From Chelydra serpentina (Eukaryota; Chordata; Testudines; Chelydridae): 64,000 nucleotides of DNA. Made by a program: the position numbers and the translations under genes. The notes beneath the pieces were generated by a model, which saw only the letters and a program-made list of their open reading frames with translations, searched no databases and was not told the DNA's origin. The stretch is taken from contig JBAIAC010000057.1 of the NCBI GenBank assembly GCA_037349315.1, positions 2,356,001 to 2,420,000 on the forward strand, read 5' to 3'. Of the stretch, positions 27,501-39,500 are shown piece by piece (position 1 is the first letter of the stretch; the number at the start of each line of letters is the position of its first letter).

Positions 27501-30500
27501 GGAAAAGGAAAATAGTTATTGGGTTAACTGAGTAGGCTCTAGAGTATTTGCACACAGTGCTATGCTTGGGAACTGCATGACTGGATTCGCAACATGCACC
27601 AGATGATTAGATGTGTCTTGAATTAAATAAAAAGAGGGATTAGTAATTCTCTATCTATTAAATTTTTACTTACATGAATTTCTAAACACTTTTTTGTTTA
27701 AATAAAGATTAATTTCAATTAGCAGCAGGAGTGGGAGTTGGTGCTTTGTATTGTTTGCTCTTCTGCTTTCCCCAGGCAAAGGGCTTTAACTGTTACTCAG
27801 AGCAAAAATGCTCCCAATACGATGGTTGATAGGCAAGTGACAAAATCAGCAGCAGCAACCTTATGTAGCGCAGCAGACACCTATTTGCATTTGTGAGGGC
27901 ACATCTGTTTCATGAAGGGCTGGAGAGCTGTTTGAAAACCATGTTTTTTTATACACACTGCCAAGCTGGCGCTCAGAGATCAGGCCCATCAAATTCATCT
28001 CACCATCGTCCATGTCAAGCCACAAGTGTGTTTGGAAAAAATCAAAAACAAATATATGAAACAAGTAAGGTTTCAGCAGGACTGTTTAAATCTCTTCACT
28101 GTAAATATGTATGAAGTTGAACAAACAAAGGTTAAAAAATCCAAAATGTAACATTTTAGGTTAAACCATTTTTATGATTGCTTATAGACTGTGTAATGGC
28201 TTAACACTGTTCTACTCAAAATAACTAATATACTGGATTCCTAGGGCTTGTTCTATCAAAACAGGTGCTGAGTGTTAAAGCAACAGCAATCAACAGAAAT
28301 GATACAGTAAAGTGTTAGAACAAGATTTATTATCTGCTTAGTAATAGTGTATTTGGTTTAGATATGGATTTATTTTTACTTTCCTTTTTGACATGCATGT
28401 CTTTTGAAAACATGGTTGGAAATATCGCATGTATACAATTGATTTAATAATACTTACAAGCAGAAAAATATCACAAAAAGTCTCTTCGCTCATCATGGGC
28501 ACTTGTTCCAAATATCCTCTTTTTTTTTCTCAAGCTCACCTCAATTGACTTTGGGATCATTTACCATATTTCTAACCACTTCACAAAGGTTGTTGATACA
28601 TTTTTAATAAAAATTAACCCTTTGTAGTTCATTTTTAGAATTATGCCCATCCTTAAAAGAAAAACACAAACTTAAGTAGAGAGTAATTTAAACAAAAACA
28701 TCACTGTTAAGTTCATGCCCAATGCACTCATTTTGTTCAATTATTGATCAGATCAACAGTTCACCTTGTTGCCAGACTCTCTGGAGCTCTTCATCTCCTC
28801 TTGAGTGAATCCATGTTTTCTGAAAGTACTGGGAGAAATATCTATCCTCCTAAAAATAAAGCAGAGAATGAAGCTATTACAGCCTTCCCATGAACAGTAC
28901 TCCAAGATCTCCTAATCCTAATTCTATTTTAAAACAGGTAGTTTCTCCATTATAAATAGACATAGTATGCTGCTTTTGAAAGCAAAGTTGAACAGGTCAT
29001 TATTCCCTGAAAGTGAGATGCTGTGCATACAGAGGAACACACAATCCTGATATTCAGACCATAACAGGTGCATTATGTTAATGAACTAATCATTAGTGTG
29101 TTAAAAGTCCTTGTACAGTAATATGGTTTTCTTACCCATGATTGACTGGGAGACTGATGAGCATGCGTTACTGTCCTGGCCCCCACAAATCACAGGTCTT
29201 GTACAATATTTCATTGCCTATTTCAATAGCAAAGCCCAATAGCTCCAAATAAACAGTTATTTAGCACATTGCAAATATGGTAAAGAGATTATATTTATTT
29301 ACAAGAAAGAGACCAGCAAATTTAAACTGGGTTTGGGCTGAAAATCTAGAGTGATACTTCTCTGTGCCTAGATAATAGCATGGATGACCACACATACAGT
29401 GCAAACAACAATACTTAGGCAGAAACAAGTAGGGGCTATTTTAAAAAGATCAAGTCATATAATTTGGGAATAGCCATATCATAGAGGCACTTTTGTCACT
29501 TACTTTCGTGGGTTTAAAATTGTGTGTGTGACATGACCAAACAAGAACAAGGGGACATTAAATAAAATTGAAAGAGGAGAAATGTAAAGGTGAGAGTAAC
29601 CATTTATATGTGATTTTTTTTTTTTAAAGAACTAATCAATCAGTGGAACTCTTTTCCTTAAACTAGGAGCCTGGAACTAGCACGATTCAAAGACAATTGG
29701 GCATTTCTGTGACATGAACATACAATTACATTAGACATCATCAAAACAATTTGATAAGGGATATAAGCCTTCGTGCTTCAGAGCCTTCAGACATCCAACA
29801 AGGACTAAGAACAACCTTTTCGGAGTCAGAGTATTCCATAGTTGTTCTTATAGGGTTTTTTTACACCTTCCTCTGAATCAGCTGGTACTATCAGAGAATG
29901 GAAATGAAACTAGACCAGGGTTTCTCAAACTTCATTGCCCCGCGACCCCCTTTTGACAACAAAAATTACTACAAGACCAGACTGAAGCCTGAGCCCCTCA
30001 CCCTGGGTGACGAAGCTTGAGGGCTTCAGCCCTGGACGGTGGGGCTTGGACTTTGGCTTTAGCTCCAGGCCCCAGCAAGTTTAATGACAGCCCTGGCAAC
30101 CCCATTAAAACCCCACTTTGGGGTCCTGACCCACAGTTTGAGAACCACTGAACTAGACAAATCACTGACCTGGCCCAAGACCCAGTATGGCAATTACTGT
30201 GTTCCTAACTGGATGGCTGATAAGTTTTGTTCACTGTTGGCTCCTCTTTTGTATTTTTGATTTATGCCCCATAGTTAACTATGAATATTTTAAAAATACG
30301 CCTGGAGCTTTAGAAAAAAACATTAAAACAATACTCCCCACCTGTGAATTTCAGGGCTCTTCTTGTTTTTAGCTTGATCTTGCTCCATTCCTCTCTTTAG
30401 GTATTTTGTAAAGCGTTCATTCAGTGTCATTCCTGAAGACCCAAAGTGATGCTCTGTCGGGGTTTTCAGTGAAGAAACATCACACAATTAATACAAGTCA

Positions 30501-33500
30501 GATTTTAGGAAAAGGCATGTGAGCTCTACCACCATGTCTGCAATGGATTCAGAAAGTACAAGTGTGTAGCCAGAGGACAAACGGATGAAAGTCAATGCGT
30601 CTAGCAAAAGTGGAGGCCACCCCTTTGAAATCAAACAAATGGCACATGCTTGTGTCAGTGGTGAATTCTGCCTCAAATCTGTTTAACAATGAACATAATT
30701 TGAAAAAAAACCACCTACATTTATTCAAATCCATTAGAATGCCCCAAATATCTGCAGATCCCATGCCAGTCTGCTGCAAGAGTATTGCGTTTTGCTGTTT
30801 CGAGGATAGGCAAGACTGCCTCCTCCCCCTCTCCTACAGCTAAATGCAAGAACTTGGGGGAAAACATCCCACATGGTTGCTATTTTACTCTATCACTTTT
30901 CCTGTTGGTCAGCAATTCTCTTGGGTAATTAACTAGCATGAATAGGACACCGTTCCAAGGAACAGATATAGTGGGGTGGAGAAGCAAGGGGTGAACTTTC
31001 AACCAAGAATGTGTGGACATTTGACTCACCTTTTACATGATGGACTATAGTCACTATGTGCTGAGCAAACAATTCAGAAGGACTTCGCTGAGACTGAGCT
31101 GACTGTATATGGTGGAAAATGGAGCGGAACTCCTGCTCTTTTTTGTTGCTGTGTACTAAGTCACGACATAGCTTCCGCTCCTGCGCCAATAAACCACTTG
31201 GACTAGAAAAGAACACACATTTTAAAAATATAACCATCATAAAAGCAAGCTAAACAGAAGCAGCTTTCAAACTGCAAGTTGACAACCTTCAAAGCAATAA
31301 ACTGGACCTATTCCAGCCATTGCATTTCATGTACTACTAGAAAGTCATCTGCAATTCAATTTTCAATGGTTCTGTGTTTGCCCCCTTATATGGCTTCTGA
31401 ACTACTGGTTCCTCTTTTCTGCAAGGTTCATCACAAACGTCCCTATTTATAGCCAAATCTTGTTACAATATGCAAATGATGGGCTGTCTGCATCAGCCTT
31501 ATATAGGAAGAAGTATAATTTACCTTTCCCCTCCCACAACATCTGGGGCTAGATTTTAATCTCAGAAGCAGTAGAGAGAAATGGATAGGACCAGGCCCAG
31601 AAGCTCATCTCAGCCATCATTTATTTGATGCCCAAGTGTGTTAAATATCCCAAAACCAGCGGAGGCAACCACAGAAGATGGAAGAAGCATCTTCAAAGCC
31701 CTGAAAAGGTTGGGTAAGACCTTAATATTGCCCTAGAATAGATCTAAGGAAAGCTGAATCTGTTAATAATAAATGTGCCTCACCACAATGGGCAATCAGA
31801 CCCACACTGAGGATGAGAGAGTAGCATTAACAAAAGGTTGCTCAGAAACAGGAGAGCTGACTGTCCAGTATTGCTCAACCAGCATCCCAGTTCTTGTATG
31901 CAAGTCAAAACCCTCCCATCACATCATGGATACCCTCCACCCCACTCCCACATCCCTCGGGAAGAACAGCAGTCACCATTGCCTTGCTGCAGCACAGAGA
32001 GGACTGATTTAAACCGACGTGATTTAAAGCACCGAGAAGGAATTTTAAACTTTGATTTTAATCTTGTTTTACAGTTGTACTTTAGTATAACCTTTCCTTA
32101 GGAAAATAACTCACCAATGAGAATGGAACTTTAAAACATGTTGATCTATCATTAAATGTAGCCTTGACACTAAATTTGGTACCTTTTGCTAACCAGAAGG
32201 ATACACATTTATTTAAGCAATTATATAGCATTACTTACTTTTGTTCAGATTCTTACATTATTAGGTTATAAAATGGTGACTGATGCATTTCTTACATACT
32301 AAAATGCTAATATTTTTACGTGTGATTTGTGTCAAGCTGCATTTGGATGAAAACTGAAATTCAATTAAAAATGCACAAAATCAGCATTTTAGAATTGTGT
32401 TTTGATTAAATAAAGCTCCCTTAAATGTGCCGGATACATAAGAAAAAAGTTTATCAAAACTTGTTTTGCATTTAAACCTGACTAAACAAAGGAAGTATAA
32501 ACTGTAGTGAGTGAACGGACTGCTTATAGGTCATCATGGGCAGGGTGGATAAAAATCAATGATTTTTAAAAAAAAATAAAAATCGGATTTTTTTAAATTT
32601 AAATCAGATTTTTTTGATAAAATGCTTTTTGGAGGGAAAAACCTATCTAAAGATAGTTTTAATTAAGATACATTCTAGCTCAAAGAGACCTCATCATGGA
32701 ATAGGGATTATAAATTCTATAGTATGAGACAATATATTCATGTAATGTTTAAGAAAACGTTTGTAAATGAGTTCCAATAGTTTATGGATTAGGGACCCAA
32801 TCTTATGGGGTTCCAGGGGCTTCTATATAGATTATTCAGGTTAATCTTTGTATCTACGCAATGGGACTCAGTGCTCAGTAAAGAAGATACCATTAGAGAT
32901 GCCTAGCTTTGCAGTTCTCAAACTGTGGATTTGTCTCCCCAAAGATAACATGCTTGTTAACAGCAAAAATGTTTTTAAATAAATATATAGAGGTGAGAAA
33001 TAGTTAAATAAAACAATTTAAATGTCTGTCTGGTGATGTTCCCCTTCTAATACAGCATGACAAGAAAATCCTCCAAATATTAATGATTAACCTGTTGAAC
33101 TGGAGATAGTTCACCTCCCAAGGACTTCATAAATATCTGCTTCAATTACCATTGGTAAATGAAGTAACCAAACAATCATTCATTTTCTGATATAGCTGTA
33201 AAACTAATCTGAAAAGTTTTCAAAATAAATCACTTTAAAAATGTACAGTGTGAACCTTCTAAAAATGAAACCTACATCTATCTCCGAGTTGTGAAGAATA
33301 TGTATTAAGGTTGTAACAACCAACAAGAATGCACTTTTATGTAGAAACCCATGATTAAATCGAGTCTTCCTGACTAGTGATTTAAATCAATTTGATTTAA
33401 ATTAAATCCACCCTGACTATGGGCCAGATTTTCAAAAGGCATCTAAAGATGCAGATAAGTGTCTAGTGGGATTACAAAAGCACCGGAGTAAAGCACCTGA

Positions 33501-36500
33501 CTCCCGCTGAAGTTAATAGGAGTTAGGTACTGTGGGTGCTTAAACGCTTTTGTAAACCGAGTAGGCACCTACAGATCTTTGAAACTCTGGCCCCATGTTC
33601 TTCAAGTTTTTAGAACTAGTAGATCTTATTCTCTCCCACCAGGTTATTATTCACAGACAAGAAGAGGAAAACAAGCTTTCCTGCTTTTTTGGCTGTTAAT
33701 GGATTTTTCATCTTTGAATGAACTAGTCCAACAGAAGACAATTGTCTCGCTACACCTGCTAGCTACACTGAACACAAAAGTAATTAAAGTAAATGCTTTC
33801 TGGCCCAACGGAACAGAAAGCACTTGCTGAGCGCATTCTCTCCAGACTAAAAACAATGAAAATATAGATCCTTAATGCAGTACACAACATTGTCGTCGTC
33901 CCACATTCTGTATAAAAAAAGCAGCCCCCTGATTTAGTTGGGGATTGGTCCTGCTTTCAGCAGGGGGCTGGACTAGATGACCTCCTGAGGTCCCTTCCAA
34001 CCCTGATATGCTATGATTCTATGAACGTGTTAAAACTGAAGAGGCTCACTGATGCAGTATTTATTTACATTATTTTAACAGATTATGGTAAATGTAGGCC
34101 TTAACATAGATTGTCATAATTTCAAATTTAATTTTAAACTTATTTTTAAAAAGAAAAATGTATTTAATATAAAGTCTGATTTTATTTTTTTAAAGTGAGA
34201 GTTTTTCATCCACTCTGCTGCAGCAGAATATAATCCACCAGCTCCACAGCACACATCCCATGTATAGAATTGCTTTAGTAAAAGCAAATCCTGTGGCTCA
34301 GAAAAGGCTGTTTTTTAAAGCACATCCAAACTGCATTATAACGCTGGAATAATAATTCTGATCGCTTATTGTTTGCATGTTCAAAGTGTTCAGATATTAA
34401 TCCCTAAAACCCGTGTTGCATGTCCTCACATGTGACTCACATGCTATTAGCAGCCATCTTAGTTCCTCTCTCTTCATTCCTCCAGCGCTCCCTCTAGTGT
34501 TCCACAGAGCAAACTGACATTTATTGACTAGTAGCTCTTCCCTTTAGCAGAACTAACTTTATTGAGCATCCCCTAGTGGTCTCCTGAAGCACCAGAGCCT
34601 TACAGAAAATTTTAAGTGGCTTTTGGGGCTTCTAGGAGGATTTCACTAGCAATGTTACCATACATTGAGAAGAGGAATAAAGTGCCCCGCAAACATACAT
34701 TTTATTAAGCTGTAATGCTGACATTGCAACATTCTGAGTAGCTCTGGACAGTGGGGAACAGAATTTGATTACTTTTGAACACGGAATAGTGTGGTTTGAA
34801 CGAAGGACTGGGATCCAGAAACACCCAAGTTCCAAAGTAGTCTCTTTGCACTGACTTCCTGCGTAGCTCAGGGAAAGTCAGTTAAACTTTATGCTTCACT
34901 TTCTCCATCTGCAAAATGGGGATAACATGATTCACCTTCCACACAGGAGAGTCATATTGGTGTGTTAACATTTAGAGATGCATGTGCTCTCTGTGACAAA
35001 TGACGTGTTGGTAGCTGATTGCACAACATTCTTTATTTAACCTGCCTATGTTTTAGAGAGATCCACAAGGGGTAAAGGTGGGATGGGGAAGGAAGGGGGG
35101 GGGGGGGGGGGGGGAGAAGAACAGGCTAGTGAAGCCACTACCTAGTTTTAACTTAAAGGCAAATCCTTACCGTGCAAGATCTTCATCAAAGGAATCCATT
35201 CGGACATTGACCTGGGCCTCCCGGGTAATGGAAAAGGAGGATTTGCCAGTGGCTAAACCATCTCCTCTGGTTCCTGGCTTCTCCCGACTCTCAGAGGCCT
35301 TTCTCAGGGGTGGTGAAGTACTTTTTTCCTGACTTGCTTTGTAAGCGGTCACTCTAAAATTCTTTTCGGGAACAAACCCCCTGTGACCAGCTTCTGCTCT
35401 CTTGGATGCTAGCTTGTCTTCCTTTTTAGATCTTTCAGAATAGGGATCCTCCTCCATTTCCTCAGCTTTCCTTTGCTTCTCCTTTGCAGTCGGTAAAAAC
35501 ACTATGCCTTCCCATTTACCTGGCCTATCCTCATCCTGATTTTTGCTGGAGGTTGCTACCACTTTAGACATGAATTTGGGCTCATCATCAAACTCCGAAT
35601 CCTTTCGGCCCTTTGCCTTGTCTTTCTTATCCTGCTCATCCATCTCCTCTTTGCCATAATGACCTTCCTTGTGGAACTCTGCCATCTTCAGCTTCTCAAA
35701 GTCATCCCGAAACTTATAGCGTTTAGGAGACTGGCTGCTGCGATAAGGCTTTTCAGCATCAGTTTTGGAGGTGTACAGGTCTGATTTCGTCTTGCCATCT
35801 GCTAAACCCAACTCAGAGAAGCTTCCCTTCTCTTTCATTTTTTCCTTTTCAACATTTGTTAGTTTCTGTTCCTTGTCTTTCCCATTCTCAGTCTTCTGTT
35901 CTTCCAAATACCTATTTAAAAAACAAACACACACATACACACACACACATACATTTAAGCAATTCTCTTATTAAAGTAGAGACAAGAGTCTTTAATTCCT
36001 AAAATTCAAAGCAAGCAAACAAGTCTTAAAAATTCCAAGACTTAAAAACATACAGAAGGCTCTCTCTGGTCCCTGATAAATAAGGTAAAATGTAAAGCTA
36101 CCCAAATTTTTACTTTAGAAGACATGAATAAGGTCTTAATATATTCAGCAAACGTGCTGGAAGATGGGTATGCAAAATGGATGATGTGAGGTTCAAGAGC
36201 AAAGTGGAACAGCAAAAGCTCTTCTTGAGCAAATAAAAAGAGAACCAACTTACCTATATTTTCTAAGGAAAATATTAAGGTCTTACCCAATCTGTTTAGT
36301 CACTTACAAACCTGGTTCAGAAGAATTAACACATCAAAACTTTCAACTTGGACTGTTCTGCTTTAAACAACACACTGGAAATAAATGCCTCAAAAGCTAC
36401 GTCACATTTTGGATGCAAGTTTCCTAGGAAAGCTAAACATTTCATATACTGTAAACACAAATAAAAGCAAAAATAAAAAGGTTAATGGGAAAAATATTTC

Positions 36501-39500
36501 TTCTCTTGGGAGAACAGACAGACTTTATTCTAGTACTGGGAATGACAATCCCCCAAACCAATTTAAAGTTTAAAACATGCTGGTGAAAGATTATCAGCAC
36601 ATATTTTCAATGGGATAGTGGTGGGTTAAGTCTAAAGCACCTCAACACACTATTTTAAAAGTCAAGAGTGGAGCAAGACCTAGTTCTGCTAATATCATCA
36701 GAGGTCCTTGATAATTAATAGAATTTGCCCCCAAATAATCTTAAATTAACAGTGAGAAATGAAAATGATTAACGAGCATTTGAGAACACAACAGTACCTT
36801 TCGAATGAGGAGGTCCTTTAAAATTACGTTAATTAGAAAGACACTTATCAGGGGTTTGGGGCTGCTGACTGGACCAGATTAGAAAGATACTCCTATACTG
36901 AAGATCTTTTTTTCCTGATTCCAATCGTACATAAAATTTATCCCAATGCATGTGCACCATGGCTCTCACGGTGTTTGTATTGGTTTGTTTCTATTAGGAT
37001 ACACAGTAAGTTATGTGTTTGTTTTTTAAACAAAATTTTTCCCTTTGCAAACTTATAACATTTGCTGGAGTCCAAGAGTCACAAGCCTACCAACTCTGGG
37101 ATAGATTTCAAGAGGGAATCAATACTGTGTCTGCTAAACTTGACAGGGCCCAAAAGCAAGCAAACGAGCCTTCTGCAAGTGAAGGTTTTAGTTGCATCAG
37201 CACCTCTTCCCCCAAAATCAGCAAGTCTGGCATCAGCAGCACCAACTGAATTTTTAATACTCTAACGTCCATTTAAAATGGGGAAATTCCCCAAAATAAG
37301 TAATTAACCATAAGTGAGCTAGGGAATATACAACCACAAATGTGTGGGTTATATGCAGTGATTCAGGAATGTGACAATTTTTAGACTAATAAAAAATGCA
37401 AATTTCTGGAAAAGCTCCTTGAGCACTTTAAAAATTTATAAAAATAACCTTCAAGTTCAAAAGGGAATTCTGGGGTATCTGTGTCATCTTTACAACACTA
37501 ACAAAGTTATGATGTTAAGAAAACAAAACTAGAGAACTACTTCCTATTGTGCAGAATCAGGCCTACCAGACAATGAGAGTTACACACACCTCCCCAATTC
37601 CCCCCCCCCCTCCCCAAGTACCTGGCATGTGAACTGAACACAAAGGAAAAACGCACAACTTGCCTCTTTGAGAAGGCTGCCCCGCCAGGAGCTGTTGCTT
37701 CCTCCTTCTGCGAGGCACCATAAATTGAACTGATTGTCGTGGGACTTTTACACACAGGACTCTTCCTTGTTGGGCTCAATCCTGATGAACCATGGTCAAA
37801 CGGACCCTGATGCGAGCCTGTCTGAAACGAGGCACTGCCTTGTAAAACAGACCCCAGTTGGGAGGTGTTTGACAGTGGAGGACTGGGCTTCTGCAATGGA
37901 CTTGGCCGGGGAGAACGGCGCCTCACCACAACAGACTGGAGAGGGCTTTTTAGTGCAGGACTGCGCTCTCTTGGGCTAAGATCAGGCACGGCAGACGCTC
38001 TTGACACTGAACTTGTGCTGTAAGTGGTCATGTCTTGCCATGGCTTTGACCCCTCAGACACCTTGACATCTTGAGTAGCTCCTCCCGAAAATGGCTGATC
38101 CTTCGAATCATCACCTTGATTATCTCCTGCAGCCTGTGATGCCCGCGTATCCTTGGAAGAGGATTTTTTTTCCTTTATGGACCTACGCTTGGAAGATTCA
38201 ACTCGGCTGTTGTTCGAGGAAGACCGGGAAGATGAAGACCTCCTTGATCTATCAGAAGATGACTTATCAGAGTTTCTAGAATGGCTTCTTGATCTTGGTG
38301 ATGGAGACCTTCTCTTTGGCGATCGAGAGCGGGAACGCCCCCTACGAGGGCTGTAGGCTTGGCGATAATTTTGCCAATTTGACCTGTAATTTCCATAGCC
38401 TCCTCGGTTATATTGGCCCCATGGATAAAATCCTCGGTTCCGGCCACGGAAATAATATGGTCTCCTGTACCCTCTGTTATGACCTCTGAAATCCCGGCTC
38501 TGATACACTCTTGGGTGGTTCCTTTCTCTGTTGTGAGACGGAGAATATGATCTTGAACGAGACCTAGAACTGAAAAAGAAAAAACATTATTTGGAAACCT
38601 CTTTCCCTCAATGTAGCCTTCTATTTGAAAAAGTTTTAAATGTTATTTTACTGGTTTTGTGTCGGGTTCACAGCTCCTTAAGTGATTTTTCCTTTGCTCA
38701 TGTGAACTCTACACCTTTTCTCCCAGTGAACACTATTGCCATATCCACACCCAATCCCTGGCAGTAATTACATGACATCTGAACTACAGCTGGACTTGAA
38801 CTGCAGGTGGACAGGAGACCAACCTCCTTAGAATCACGGCTGAGACCATAATAGGGATACACTTGTTCTGTCTTCAGACTAATGTGGCTGGTACCCATCT
38901 TCAGAAATCCAAGGGGCATGTCTCTCAAGTGTCCAGTCTTCACAGTTCAAAGAGTGCCAAGGCTATCTCTAACCCTTGGTCTCCTGCATGGTGGGAATGC
39001 ATTTCTACTCCATAAGGCCAATGCTGTCTCTTGTAACAGACTGAATTCTCCCTTCTTTGCAGCCCCCAAATATCTCATATGCTTTTAATTTTAAACAGGA
39101 TTTCAAGAGGAAAAACCTTTATTTGCCAGAGAAATTAATTTCTCTGTTTTTAATTAATGTAAGTGAAAATAGTAGCACTGAAGAGAAAAACCAATGACTG
39201 ACGTCTCTATATTTCTAATCTCAAACCATACATGAATTCCTGTTGTTGTTAACCTTGATCTCCATCAAGTAAAATAAAAAGACAGAGCATCAAGAAAAGA
39301 TTGCCGAAGGCATTTAATGTATCCCTAGCCCGATGCCACATGATGGCACTGTTTATCAACGCACGTCAGCTTGCTTTTCAAGGGATAGATATGAGCATGC
39401 AGGTTATTAGTGGAAGGAGGAAGAGAACGGAATTTAGGACTAAATGGGAGTGTTCATATCTGGGATTACAGATTTAAAGAACACAACATTTCAGGGGATA

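Larger units (their letters stand above)
31203..35170. other. THRAP3 intron between coding exons 3 and 4
   Basis: A 4-kb intron. Repeats at 32541-33415, 33421-33593, 33938-34024 and 34830-35010 fill much of its second half. 31203-32540 shows nothing recognised. Confidence 0.6.
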
